From JBBRCX01 sp038204465 (lineage in GTDB: Bacteria > Planctomycetota > Phycisphaerae > Tepidisphaerales > Tepidisphaeraceae), in NCBI GenBank assembly GCA_038204465.1, contig JBBRCX010000051.1, positions 1-33,081 on the forward strand: a DNA stretch of 33,081 nt. Reading direction: 5' to 3'. Each line of letters begins with the position of its first letter. The stretch's first letter is position 1. Made by a program: the position numbers and the translations under genes. Below, piece after piece: positions 15,355 through 23,999 of this stretch. A model generated the notes under the pieces. It saw nothing but the letters and a program-made list of their open reading frames with translations. It was not told the DNA's origin and made no database searches.

Positions 15355-16170
15355 CTAGGCCTCCTCCTGCTGGCGCATCACCTCGAAGAGGGCGCGGGTT
15401 TGCTGTGCGAAGGTTGGAGTTGTTCGCAATTCGGCCGACCTTTGGCGCGGCAGGTCGATCTTTCGGTCGGCGACGATCTGCGCCGGGCGCCGGGAGAGGA
15501 CGAGCACCCGCTCGGCGAGAAACGCGGCCTCGGAGATCGAGTGGGTCACGAAGATCACCGTCATGCCCAGAGAATCCCACAGCTCGCGAAGCTGCTCTTC
15601 GAGTCTTTGGCGGGTGATCTCATCAAGGGCGGCGAAGGGCTCATCGAGAAGGAGCAGCCTGGGACGGGTCACCAGCGCCCGCGCCAGCGAGACGCGCATG
15701 CGCATTCCGCCGGAGAGTTGATTGGGGTAGCGCCGCTGTGCGTCCGAAAGCCCGACGCGCGCGATGGCCTCGCGCGCCATCGCCTGGGTTTCCCCGCGGC
15801 TCCATCCCGTCAGCTCGAGCGGCAGGGAGACGTTACGCACCACGTTGCGCCAGGGGAGCAGGTGCGCATCCTGGAAGACGAAGGCGATCTCGGCGCGGCG
15901 CGCTTCGTCGCGAGCGGCCCTTTGCGGATCGGAGACCTGAATCGTGCCCAGCGTGGGTCGGTCCAGTCCTGCGATAAGCCGCAACAGCGTCGACTTGCCG
16001 GAACCGGACGGGCCGAGGACGGCGAGGAACTCACCGGGTTCGGCGACGAGGTCGACCCGCTCGATGGCGACGACGTCGGGCTCAAATGCGCGGCGCACAC
16101 CGGTGAGCTCGACGCGGGTTCCGGCGCGCTTCGGTGTGAGAAGCGCTCCGGTTGGATCAGCGGTTTGCAT
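15355..16170 (-). CDS. ABC transporter ATP-binding protein (SsuB/TauB type)
   Basis: A 271-residue ATPase that powers the importer made with the next two genes. All nucleotide motifs are intact: Walker A GPSGSGKST at 53-61 (K59), Q-loop Q100 in FVFQDAHLLPW, signature LSGGM at 152-156, Walker B LLLLDEP at 172-178 and switch H210 in FVTHSISEA. The LLPWRNVVRNVSLPLEL form is characteristic of the nitrate/sulfonate/taurine/thiamine-precursor group. It is encoded first in the operon, with 85 bases separating it from icd upstream on the same strand; read-through from icd is possible but not shown. Confidence 0.94.
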   Translation of the reverse strand: MQTADPTGALLTPKRAGTRVELTGVRRAFEPDVVAIERVDLVAEPGEFLAVLGPSGSGKSTLLRLIAGLDRPTLGTIQVSDPQRAARDEARRAEIAFVFQDAHLLPWRNVVRNVSLPLELTGWSRGETQAMAREAIARVGLSDAQRRYPNQLSGGMRMRVSLARALVTRPRLLLLDEPFAALDEITRQRLEEQLRELWDSLGMTVIFVTHSISEAAFLAERVLVLSRRPAQIVADRKIDLPRQRSAELRTTPTFAQQTRALFEVMRQQEEA

Positions 16171-16255
16171 GAGGAGGATTCAGGCGGCCCATGCGGTTGA
16201 AGCTCCGCATGTCGCGAGGGAACGAGGTCAGATCTTCCTTCGTGTAGAGCGCATT

Positions 16256-17578
16256 CTATCCCATGTGCCTGATCATCTCGCTGGCGAACTCGGAGCACTT
16301 TACCTCCTTCGCGCCGGTCATCAGGCGGGCGAAGTCGTAGGTAACGGTTTTGGCGCCGATGGCCTTTTCCAGACCGGTGGTGATGAGCTGGGCGACCTCG
16401 TGCCAGCCCATGTACTCGAACATCATCACGCCTGAGAGAATCACACTGCCTGGATTGACCTTGTCCTGATCGGCGTACTTGGGCGCGGTGCCATGCGTGG
16501 CTTCGAAGACGGCATGGCCGGTCACGTAGTTGATGTTTCCGCCTGGCGCGATGCCGATGCCGCCCACCTGTGCCGCGAGCGCATCGGAGAGGTAGTCGCC
16601 GTTGAGGTTGGGCGTGGCGATCACGTCGAATTCTTCCGGGCGGGTGAGGACCTGTTGCAGCGTGATGTCGGCGATGGCGTCTCGGATGACAATGCCCGCG
16701 CCCGGCTTGCCTTCGGGAATCCTGCACCATGGGCCGCCGTCGATTTCGACGGCGCCGAAGACCTCCTTCGCCAGCTGGTAGCCCCAGTCGCGGAAGGCGC
16801 CTTCGGTGAACTTCATGATGTTGCCCTTGTGAACCAGCGTCACACTCCTGCGCTTCTTGCTGACGGCATACTCTATTGCGGAGTAGATGAGGCGCTGGCT
16901 GCCCTGCTTACTGATCGGCTTGAGGCCGATGCCCACCTGCAGGGACTCATCTGAGCCGTGGCCGAGTTGCTTCCTCCAGTCCGCGATCTTCTGGGGCGTG
17001 CCGAAGCGGATCTTGTTGAACTCTTTAGGGAACTCCTTTGAAAGGAAGCCAAGGATCTTTTGCGTGTCGGGGGTGCCGGCGGCGTACTCGATTCCGGCGT
17101 AGATGTCTTCGGTGTTCTCCCGGAAGATGACCATGTCGACTTTTTCCGGCCGCTTCACCGGGGAGGGCACGCCCGGGAAATAGCGCACCGGGCGCAGACA
17201 GACGTAAAGGTCCAGCATCTGCCGCAGCGCGACATTCAGCGACCGGATGCCGCCTCCGACGGGGGTAGTGAGTGGGCCCTTGATTCCAACGAGGTACGTC
17301 CTAAACGCTTCAACGGTGTCATCCGGCAGCCAGGCGTCGAACCTCTTGAAGCTCTTCTCCCCGGCATAGACCTCCATCCACGCGATCTTCTTCTTTCCGC
17401 CATACGCTTTCTGCACGGCGGCATCGAACACGCGCTGGCTTGCCCGCCAGATATCGGGGCCGGTTCCATCGCCTTCAATGAACGGGATAATGGGCTGATC
17501 GGGGACTTGCAGTGTGCCGGCGGAGGTGGCGATTCCCTGGCCATTTTCAGGCGACTTAACGTCTTTGAACGTCGGCAT
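16256..17578 (-). CDS. icd: NADP-dependent isocitrate dehydrogenase
   Basis: A 440-residue TCA-cycle enzyme that converts isocitrate to 2-oxoglutarate and CO2 in the cytosol. The substrate site is intact and even numbered as in the E. coli enzyme: S113 in GGGIRSLNVALRQ and Y160 in FRENTEDIYAGIEY, with K251 in VHKGNIMKFTEG. Coenzyme choice is indicated by K367-Y368 in THGTAPKYADQDK, the pair that binds the 2'-phosphate of NADP. It is about 25 residues longer than E. coli Icd, mainly between Y160 and the VHKGN segment. S113 is the residue phosphorylated by AceK in enteric bacteria; no aceK is nearby. AAAGGA lies eight bases before the ATG. Confidence 0.96.
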   Translation of the reverse strand: MPTFKDVKSPENGQGIATSAGTLQVPDQPIIPFIEGDGTGPDIWRASQRVFDAAVQKAYGGKKKIAWMEVYAGEKSFKRFDAWLPDDTVEAFRTYLVGIKGPLTTPVGGGIRSLNVALRQMLDLYVCLRPVRYFPGVPSPVKRPEKVDMVIFRENTEDIYAGIEYAAGTPDTQKILGFLSKEFPKEFNKIRFGTPQKIADWRKQLGHGSDESLQVGIGLKPISKQGSQRLIYSAIEYAVSKKRRSVTLVHKGNIMKFTEGAFRDWGYQLAKEVFGAVEIDGGPWCRIPEGKPGAGIVIRDAIADITLQQVLTRPEEFDVIATPNLNGDYLSDALAAQVGGIGIAPGGNINYVTGHAVFEATHGTAPKYADQDKVNPGSVILSGVMMFEYMGWHEVAQLITTGLEKAIGAKTVTYDFARLMTGAKEVKCSEFASEMIRHMG

Positions 17579-17891
17579 GTAGGAGATCCTTTGTGGTCAC
17601 CGGCCGCGGACGGCGGGCTGGGGGAGAGCGAAACTAGCGGTGCTGGCGAGGGGTGTCAATTCCGATCTGGAGCGCGCAGCCGAACCCGCGAAGGGGTGGT
17701 GGCGTAGGGCTAGAAACCTGTTGAGAGTCTTCCGGAAGGCTGAAATCGCGACGCGTTGAAAAGCGTGTGCTGATCCCTTAGGTTTATTGGCCCGGCCCCG
17801 CTTGGGCAAATGTAGGTCGGGTTTTTAGCTGATATCGATTGTGAGGCCGTTCTTCAGTTGCCGTAACGGGCTGTTGCCGGGGAATCGTTTT
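17579..17891. other. intergenic stretch upstream of icd with a terminator-like hairpin
   Basis: This region must hold the icd promoter on the minus strand; no strong consensus was seen. On the plus strand, CCCGGCC (17791-17797) can pair with GGTCGGG (17815-17821, one G-U pair) across a 17-base loop and is followed by TTTTT at 17822-17826. This has the form of a factor-independent terminator, yet no plus-strand gene ends upstream, so it may be an attenuator in the leader of the small gene at 17892. Confidence 0.35.
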
Positions 17892-18089
17892 ATGAAGCGT
17901 CTACTTCCAGGTCGGACGGAGTTCGCAATTCTGATCTCCATGGCCTTCGTCTGCAGCGCGGTGGTCGCGTGCAGCGCAAAGTTTGACATAGCGCTTTCGC
18001 TGGTGTCGATGCCGCTGTTCCTGTGTGCCGCACTGATGGGTATGAAGCGCAACGGTCAGCTATCCGGCGCAGGCACACTCGCGGACTAG
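17892..18089 (+). CDS. possible small two-helix membrane protein
   Basis: A 65-residue frame starting MKRLLPGRTEFAILISMAFV. Two hydrophobic stretches, at about 10-28 and 33-50, are joined by a short polar turn and followed by a basic, glycine-rich tail. The first may be a signal peptide, with a cysteine in VVACSA. No family is recognised. The ATG at 17892 has only a weak GGGGA about nine bases upstream; a longer frame from 17841 adds 17 residues. A terminator-like hairpin lies 65 bases upstream. The hydrophobic pattern is the only support. Confidence 0.4.
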   Translation: MKRLLPGRTEFAILISMAFVCSAVVACSAKFDIALSLVSMPLFLCAALMGMKRNGQLSGAGTLAD

Positions 18090-18163
18090 ACGGTGCAAAG
18101 GCCTGCTGAACCCCCCGCACATTCCTGCCACGCCAAGTCGATCCCAGTGGCTGCGGGGGTAGG

Positions 18164-21100
18164 CTATTTCTTGAAACTAAAGGTGTAGTTGTCGCCGCCC
18201 TTGCCATCGCGGTTGCCATCGAGCGCGTTGCCGGCTGCGTCAGTGATTCCCACCGCGCTAAGAGTCAAGGTATAGCTCCCCTTGGGAAGGCCGGCGGAGA
18301 AATTCGGGAACGTGATCGTCGCGGTGTTGGTCGCCGCGTCATATGTGAGGCGCATGTCACTTTGGCTGATCGTTGCTGCCTTTGGGACGGTGCGGCGCAA
18401 GGCGAGGTCGTCGATCGTGAAGCTTGGCGAGACGGTCTCGCTGAAGCGGATGACGATCTTATTGGGTGAGGTGCTCACGAACTGCGCCGACAGCACCGTC
18501 GGCGGAGTCACGTCCCCCACCACGGCCGGGACGTTCACCTGGAAGGCGCCGACGGTTCCTGCTGCCACGGCATTGCCACTGGTGTCGGTCACCTGGCTCG
18601 CCTGCATCGCGATGCTGTAGGAGCCATTGGCTGCATTCGTCCATCCGCCGGCGGGGGCCGCGACGCTGTAAGTAGCGATGCGCGGAGTGCCGTTACCAGG
18701 TGAATTGATGGCAACCAGCGTCGCAGCGCTATTGAAGTTGCCCGGGCCGGTCACGCGAACGTCGCTGGAATCGATACTGGCAAACAAGATCGCCGCGTTG
18801 TCGCTGTAGGTGACAGTGAATGTCTTGGCGGCGGAGCTCGCGGCGGTGATATCCGAGGCGGTGGCGGATGCGGTTGGCACAACTGTGTCGACATTTACCT
18901 GGAACGTGCCGATGGCGCCTGCGGGGACGAAGTTGCCGCTGCCGTCCGAGACCTGGCCCGGCTGCATGGAGACGGTGTAAGTGCCGTTCGCCGCAGTCGT
19001 CCATCCACCAACGGGTCCGGCAACTTTATAAGTCGCGATTCGCGCGGCTGCCGTTCCGCCCAAAGCTCCCACCAGCGTGGCGGGCTGATCGAAGTTGTTC
19101 GGGCCGCTCACGCGCACATCGAGGGAATCGAGTGTTGAATCCTTGATCGAGACATCGTCGGTAAACGTGACGGTGAACGTGTTGCCTGAGGCGCTGCTGC
19201 TGGTCACATCGGAGGCGGTCAAAGCCGCGGTGGGGGTATTGGTGTCCACATCCACGTCGAATGTTCCGAGAGTGCCGGCGGCGAGGAAGTTGGCGCTGGT
19301 GTCCGCGACCTGGTTTGCCTGGGCCATCACCGTGTAGGTGCCGGCAGAGGCGGAGGTCCACCCCGTTGCCGGGCCTGCGATTTGATAGGTAGCGATGCGC
19401 GTGTTTCCGCTGCCATTGACGCTGGAAACGTAGGCCGCTGCCTGGCTGAAATTATTCGGACCGCTTACGCGAACATCGAGTGAGTCGAAGGTCGTCGCGT
19501 CGATGCCGATGTTGTCGTCATAGGCAACCGTGAACGTCTCGCCGGTACTGCTGCTGCTCGTGACATTCGCAGCGCTAAGTACGGCTGTCGGAGCGATTGT
19601 GTCGACGTTCACCTGGAAGGAGCCAAGCTCGCCTGCCAGCAAAACGTTGCCGCTGGTGTCGGTCACGGCGTTGGACTCGGCAATGATGTGGTAGGCGCCG
19701 TTGTCGGCGCTCTGCCAGCCGCCGTTAGGCACTGCAATGCTGTAGGTCGCAACGCGCGGTGAACCGTTCGCGGGATCATCCAGGCTGACGAACTGGGCGG
19801 GCGCATCGAATCCGGCGGGCCCCGTCACGCGCACGTCACCGGCGCCGATGGTCGATATCTTGATGGCGGAATTGTCTGAGTAAGTGACGTTGAAGATGTA
19901 CGGGACTGCGCCCGGCGCCGCGGTGACATTGGCCGCCTGCACGGTGGCGGTCGGATTACTACCATCGATCGCGATCTGGTACGCGCCCAGCGGTCCGCTG
20001 GTGATTGCGTTGCCCGTCTGGTCGGTCACCTGATTCTGCTGCAATGTGACGGCGTATTGGCCGTTATCGGATGAAGACCAGCCTCCGGCGCCGGCGCTGA
20101 CCTGATAGGTCGCGACGCAAGTCGTGCCGCCCGCAAATTCCTGGACGCTTACAAAAGTCGCGAGCTGGTTGAAGTTGCCGGGCCCGGTGACGCGCAGGTC
20201 AAGCGAGTCGAGCGTGGTCTCATTCACGCGAACGTCATCGACATAGGTGACTGTGAGGTTCTGCGTCGTGCCACCAGCGCTGGTGATGTCAGCGGCGGCG
20301 AGCGAAGCGGTCGGCGGATTGACGTCGATGTTGAATCCGGCGCGGACATACCCGATCGTCGCGGGGGCGAGGTATTGGGTGCGCCAATTGTCGTGCGACT
20401 GCAGGCGGGTCTCATTGAGGAAGCCTTGAAGCGTCCCATCGCCGCCGATGGACGCGTAATAAGTCTCCGCGGTGCGATCCGGGTCGAGGTACTGCAGGTC
20501 GATGTTTTGCGCGGTCGGCTCGTAGGCTCGCCAGGCATCGAGGGAGATTGTGGTGCCGCCGTGGTTGAACCACTGCGTCGTGGGCGACTTGTCGTAATAG
20601 CGGTTGTTGCTCCAGTGCTCCTGGTCTGTGTGCAGCGGATGTCCATGTGAAATGATGGTGGCGGCGAGCGAGTCCTGGAAGTCGTTGTTGCGGACAATCA
20701 GGTTGTTCATCGCGTTATAGCCGGTGCCACCATCGACGTACTGGTTTGACGTGCTCAGGCCCATGTCCCACTTGTGGACGATGTTGTCTTCGATCGTGAG
20801 ATCGTTGATGCCCACCGAGTTGGCCTGGTTATCCACGCCGATGCCGATGTTCAGCATGATGGCTGGATACAGCTTCTGCGAATCCTCCGAGAAGATGTTG
20901 TCGTGGATGCGGGTATTGGCGCCCGCCTTGATGTTGCCGACTTCGATTGCCCAGCCGCGGCCTGCGCCTGCAATATCGCGGCTCTCGAGGAAGACGTTTC
21001 CACTCACGTCACCGGTGACGCCGCCCGGCATGACGGTGGATCCGTTGACGAAGCCGAAGGACATTCCGATGGCGTTGCGGAGGAAGAGATTGTCCTGCAC

Positions 21101-22057
21101 GATTCCGCCGGATCGCGCCTGCAAGCCGTGGCTGCCTGCATTGGCGATGATATTGCGCCGGACCACGACGCCGGTGTTGTTGGAATCGAGGTAGATGTTG
21201 TGGTTGTAAATGGTGGCCTGGGCGCCGGTGATGGATTCGTTCCAGCCGTTGTGGTCAAAGACGTTGTCTTCGATCGTGAGGCCGTTGATCCCGTACGCGT
21301 AAAGGCCCTGGGAATGCTGGGTGGTGGAGTAGGCGTCGTTGAAGACGTTGCGCCGAACGACGACATTCTGGACGGGCCCATAGAAATTCTGCAGGACAAT
21401 ATCGCTCACGTAGTAGTCGGCCTGGCAATCTTCGACGAGGAAGCTGTTGGTCTTGGAGACCACGACAATGCCGTTGTCGCCGGCGGTGTTGCCCTGGTAA
21501 GCGGACGACTTGGGATCGCGCGTGTGCGCGTAGAAGTGCAAGCCGATGATGTTAACGAAGTTCACTTCCTGGACCGTGCTGGAGCCGAGGGTAATGCCGA
21601 AGCCCTGCCCGGTTTCAATGCGCGGCCGCGCGCCATCGCCGTAGGAAGTGATGAGAAGCGGATCCTGCGCCGAGCGTCCGCTCTTGCGCCAGCGGAGGAA
21701 CGATTCGTTCCAGACGTCGCCGCGGTTGAGAAGCAGCCAGTCGGGCGAGCCGTCGCGAAGAAGCGACGTGCCCTTGGAGATGGTCTTGACCGGGGTGGTG
21801 GGTGACAGACCGTTGTTGGTGTCGCTGCCCAGGGAACTACTGACGTAAACCTTTTTTGTGTCGCTGGCCGGGGTCACTACCGTCCAGCCGTCGGAATCCT
21901 GGCTGACGGAGAGCAACCAGCGTGGCTCGAGGACTTCAGCCGCAGCGAAGGCCGCGGAGCGCAGCTCGAGCGGGCGTGAAGGCAAAGCTTTTGCGGGTCG
22001 GACGTTTCTGCGAACAGACACCCCATTCCCCAACCGCGAGCGGTACTGCTTCACCAT
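18164..22057 (-). CDS. giant LEPR-tagged beta-helix surface protein with Ig-like repeats
   Basis: A 1297-residue exported-type protein. Residues 1-50 are basic and end in the tag VLEPRWLLS. After a threonine/serine stretch, about 70-490 form a right-handed parallel beta-helix (pectate-lyase/NosD style), with repeated rungs such as NVVVRRNVFNDAY, LTIEDNVFDHNGW and GVVVRRNIIANAG, a fold used for polysaccharide binding or cleavage. From about 578 to 1176 there are five tandem Ig-like repeats of about 115-120 residues, each opening P-T-A-x-x-x-A-x-[DN]-[VI]-T and containing DVRV[ST]GPxxF and NQVxDxxxN. A last domain at about 1180-1297 (PPTVLSAQFVSTSPNKIVI ... YTLTLSAVGITDAAGNAL) is SwmB/Big-like. 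ATG at 22057 is preferred; an upstream GTG at 22105 is possible. A catalytic site was not identified. It is divergent from lpxI. Confidence 0.88.
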   Translation of the reverse strand: MVKQYRSRLGNGVSVRRNVRPAKALPSRPLELRSAAFAAAEVLEPRWLLSVSQDSDGWTVVTPASDTKKVYVSSSLGSDTNNGLSPTTPVKTISKGTSLLRDGSPDWLLLNRGDVWNESFLRWRKSGRSAQDPLLITSYGDGARPRIETGQGFGITLGSSTVQEVNFVNIIGLHFYAHTRDPKSSAYQGNTAGDNGIVVVSKTNSFLVEDCQADYYVSDIVLQNFYGPVQNVVVRRNVFNDAYSTTQHSQGLYAYGINGLTIEDNVFDHNGWNESITGAQATIYNHNIYLDSNNTGVVVRRNIIANAGSHGLQARSGGIVQDNLFLRNAIGMSFGFVNGSTVMPGGVTGDVSGNVFLESRDIAGAGRGWAIEVGNIKAGANTRIHDNIFSEDSQKLYPAIMLNIGIGVDNQANSVGINDLTIEDNIVHKWDMGLSTSNQYVDGGTGYNAMNNLIVRNNDFQDSLAATIISHGHPLHTDQEHWSNNRYYDKSPTTQWFNHGGTTISLDAWRAYEPTAQNIDLQYLDPDRTAETYYASIGGDGTLQGFLNETRLQSHDNWRTQYLAPATIGYVRAGFNIDVNPPTASLAAADITSAGGTTQNLTVTYVDDVRVNETTLDSLDLRVTGPGNFNQLATFVSVQEFAGGTTCVATYQVSAGAGGWSSSDNGQYAVTLQQNQVTDQTGNAITSGPLGAYQIAIDGSNPTATVQAANVTAAPGAVPYIFNVTYSDNSAIKISTIGAGDVRVTGPAGFDAPAQFVSLDDPANGSPRVATYSIAVPNGGWQSADNGAYHIIAESNAVTDTSGNVLLAGELGSFQVNVDTIAPTAVLSAANVTSSSSTGETFTVAYDDNIGIDATTFDSLDVRVSGPNNFSQAAAYVSSVNGSGNTRIATYQIAGPATGWTSASAGTYTVMAQANQVADTSANFLAAGTLGTFDVDVDTNTPTAALTASDVTSSSASGNTFTVTFTDDVSIKDSTLDSLDVRVSGPNNFDQPATLVGALGGTAAARIATYKVAGPVGGWTTAANGTYTVSMQPGQVSDGSGNFVPAGAIGTFQVNVDTVVPTASATASDITAASSAAKTFTVTYSDNAAILFASIDSSDVRVTGPGNFNSAATLVAINSPGNGTPRIATYSVAAPAGGWTNAANGSYSIAMQASQVTDTSGNAVAAGTVGAFQVNVPAVVGDVTPPTVLSAQFVSTSPNKIVIRFSETVSPSFTIDDLALRRTVPKAATISQSDMRLTYDAATNTATITFPNFSAGLPKGSYTLTLSAVGITDAAGNALDGNRDGKGGDNYTFSFKK
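18530..20322 (-). repeat. five tandem Ig-like repeat units inside the beta-helix protein gene
   Basis: About 1.8 kb of coding repeats, each unit about 350 bases. The units share coding phrases such as those for DSLDVRVSGPNNF and GTYTV, and recur in the same order: PTA start, DVRV-GP-NF, IATYxVAGPxGGW, NGTYTV, QVxDxSGNFxxAG, GTFQVNVD. The third and fourth units are the most alike, suggesting recent duplication within the gene. Confidence 0.8.
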
Positions 22058-22275
22058 GTTCTCCGAAGCGAGTCGGCGCCCGATTGAGCGACGAAGCAAA
22101 CCCACAGGCAGCCAATGCCCCCGGCCGATACTGCGCCAGACGCTGCGAGATGTGCCTGTAACTTATACCCGGGACGCATTCTACGGATTCATCGGGCTGA
22201 GTCGAGAGAGTGCTGCAGTTTCAATCAGCGACGAGTTGTCGCGGCGTTGAGTGGGTGGCGCGACCGCGAGTGCAT

Positions 22276-22281
22276 TAGAAT
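22276..22281 (+). promoter_or_regulatory. -10 element close to the lpxI start
   Basis: TAGAAT ends nine bases before the ATG at 22291, and no Shine-Dalgarno sequence lies between. The spacing is the same as at mqnE. A transcript from it would be leaderless or have about two to three leader bases. Confidence 0.4.
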
Positions 22282-22290
22282 CTCCTAAAG

Positions 22291-23181
22291 ATGGGACGAT
22301 TGGGGCTGATTGCCGGGGAAGGGGTGTTTCCCGTGCTGGTCGCGCGAGGAGCGCGGGCGGCGGGGCGCGAGGTGGTGTGCGCGGCGTTCGCGGGCCACGC
22401 CTGGGCGAACCTGCGGCAGGAGTGCGACGCCTTTCATTGGGTGGGGTTGCTTCGGTTTAACCAGTGGATCAGTGTGATCCGCGGCGCGGGATGCAGCGAG
22501 GCGATTATGGTGGGGCGCGTCGCCAAGGCCCAGATGTACGACCGCTGGAGCTACTTCCGCTATATTCCCGACTGGCGGTCGGCCCGCGTCGCCTGGCGCG
22601 TCTGGCGGCATGACAAACGTCCGCAGACGTTGCTTCGAGCGGTCGCGGATGAACTGGCTTCGGCCGGGATTACCTTGATCGACTCCACGCGCTATTGCTC
22701 GGAACACCTGGCCACCCGCGGTTCAATGACCCGCCGGCAGCCGACGGAGGCGCAGTGGGCCGACATTCGCTTCGGCTACGAAGTCTGCCGGACGATCAGC
22801 CGCCTCGACATCGGGCAGTCGATTGCGGTGCGCGACCGCGACGTGATCGCGGTCGAAGCGCTGGAGGGCACCAATGCGATGATCGAGAGGGCGGGGCAGC
22901 TGTGCAAAGTCGGCGGTTGGACCCTGATCAAGGTTTCCAACGTACATCAGGACATGCGCCTCGACGTGCCGACGGTGGGCACGACCACGATCGAAAAGCT
23001 GGCCGCCGCGCGGGCCGGCTGCCTCGTGCTGGAACCGGGCCGGACCATCCTCCTCGAAAAGCCGAAGGTGCTGGAATTGGCGGAGCGCTACAAGATCGCG
23101 GTTGTCGGTCACGACGATCTGACGAGCGCCGCGGAAGGGACCTCGCATGGCGATGGACGCACGGGCGCTGCAACTGATTGA
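22291..23181 (+). CDS. lpxI: UDP-2,3-diacylglucosamine pyrophosphatase LpxI
   Basis: A 296-residue peripheral enzyme of lipid A synthesis, family LpxI (formerly DUF1009). It hydrolyses UDP-2,3-diacylglucosamine to lipid X and UMP, the role played by LpxH in other bacteria. It starts MGRLGLIAGEGVFPVLVARG, the nucleotide-binding-like N-domain of the family. The C-terminal domain has VRDRDVIAVEALEGTNAMIE, VSNVHQDMRLDVPTVGTTTI and CLVLEPGRTILLEKPKVLEL, with the conserved aspartates of the catalytic metal site. Its presence implies an outer membrane containing lipid A. Its end overlaps the next gene by 35 bases. It is divergent from the giant surface protein. Confidence 0.94.
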   Translation: MGRLGLIAGEGVFPVLVARGARAAGREVVCAAFAGHAWANLRQECDAFHWVGLLRFNQWISVIRGAGCSEAIMVGRVAKAQMYDRWSYFRYIPDWRSARVAWRVWRHDKRPQTLLRAVADELASAGITLIDSTRYCSEHLATRGSMTRRQPTEAQWADIRFGYEVCRTISRLDIGQSIAVRDRDVIAVEALEGTNAMIERAGQLCKVGGWTLIKVSNVHQDMRLDVPTVGTTTIEKLAAARAGCLVLEPGRTILLEKPKVLELAERYKIAVVGHDDLTSAAEGTSHGDGRTGAATD

Positions 23182-23722
23182 CGAGCTGGAGGCGCTGCGC
23201 GCCAGCCGGAACGACGCGTGGCAGGTGCCGCGCGTGGAGGGGGAGCTGCTGCATCAGCTTGCGCTGTCAATGGGCGCGCTGCTGGTCGTCGAGGCGGGTA
23301 CGAGCTATGGCTTCAGTGGTTTGTTCTGGTCGGCTGCGCTGCGCCGCACGGGGGGCAAGCTGCACACGATCGACAACGACCCGAAAAAATTCGAGAGCTC
23401 GAAGGCGACTTTTGCGCGTGCGGAAATGGGAGACATCGTCACCAATTACCTGGGCGACGCGCGGGCGGTGCTGCCCAGAATGCCGGGGGGAATCGATATC
23501 GTGTTCCTGGATGCGGGGGACAAGAAGCAGTCTTCCGCGTATTTCGATCTGGTCTGGGAGAAGGTTCGGCCGGGCGGGTGCGTTCTCACCGATAATGCGA
23601 CGACGCATCGCGCGGAGCTGGCGGACTACGTGAAATACGTCCGCTCGAGACCTGACACATCGAGCCTTGAGGTGGCGGTCGGCAACGGAATTGAGTGGAC
23701 CGTGAAGCTGCGGCCTGAGTGA
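23147..23722 (+). CDS. class I SAM-dependent O-methyltransferase
   Basis: A 191-residue cytosolic methyltransferase resembling the catechol/caffeoyl-CoA O-methyltransferase group (Methyltransf_24/3 type). SAM motif I is VVEAGTSYGFSGLFWSAAL, motif II is KLHTIDNDPKKFESSKATF, and DIVFLDAGDKK carries the acidic residue at the active site. DNATTHRAELADYVKYV follows, with a metal-ligand type D-N pair. The acceptor is unknown. The ATG at 23147 lies inside lpxI and is preceded by GGAAGGGA, so translation is probably coupled. The moaD-like gene starts four bases after its stop. Confidence 0.85.
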   Translation: MAMDARALQLIDELEALRASRNDAWQVPRVEGELLHQLALSMGALLVVEAGTSYGFSGLFWSAALRRTGGKLHTIDNDPKKFESSKATFARAEMGDIVTNYLGDARAVLPRMPGGIDIVFLDAGDKKQSSAYFDLVWEKVRPGGCVLTDNATTHRAELADYVKYVRSRPDTSSLEVAVGNGIEWTVKLRPE

Positions 23723-23726
23723 GCGC

Positions 23727-23975
23727 GTGATCAACATTCACATCAAGCTTTTCGCGATCCTCCGCGATCAAGCCGGCGTGGCCGAGATCACGCTGCCGCT
23801 GCCGGAAGGGACGAACGCCGCGGCGGCGGGGCGGGCGCTAGTGGAGAAGTTTCCGCCGTTGGCGCAGCAGATGAACTTCGTCGCCTATGCGGTAAACCGC
23901 AGCTATGCGGGGCCTGCGCAGGTGCTCAAAGACGGAGACGAGTTGGCGCTGATCCCGCCGGTGAGCGGGGGATAG
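23727..23975 (+). CDS. moaD: MoaD-type sulfur carrier protein
   Basis: An 82-residue ubiquitin-like protein, the small subunit of molybdopterin synthase, which carries sulfur as a C-terminal thiocarboxylate. It ends with LKDGDELALIPPVSGG; the terminal Gly-Gly is the site of adenylation and thiocarboxylation, and the ALIPPVSGG tail is typical of MoaD rather than ThiS. The N-terminal strand is INIHIKLFAILRDQAG. The start is GTG at 23727, four bases after the methyltransferase stop. No moaE or other molybdenum-cofactor gene is nearby, so the partner must lie elsewhere. Confidence 0.87.
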   Translation: MINIHIKLFAILRDQAGVAEITLPLPEGTNAAAAGRALVEKFPPLAQQMNFVAYAVNRSYAGPAQVLKDGDELALIPPVSGG

Positions 23976-23999
23976 ATGCGGGCGAGTTGAAGCAACGTG

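Noticed and set aside
18530..20322. CRISPR or non-coding tandem repeats
   Set aside because: The repeat units are about 350 bases, in frame and protein-coding; there are no short direct repeats with unique spacers.
20774..21805. 343-codon open frame on the plus strand
   Set aside because: Antisense to the beta-helix part of the giant surface protein; its D/V-rich pattern mirrors the repeated rungs.
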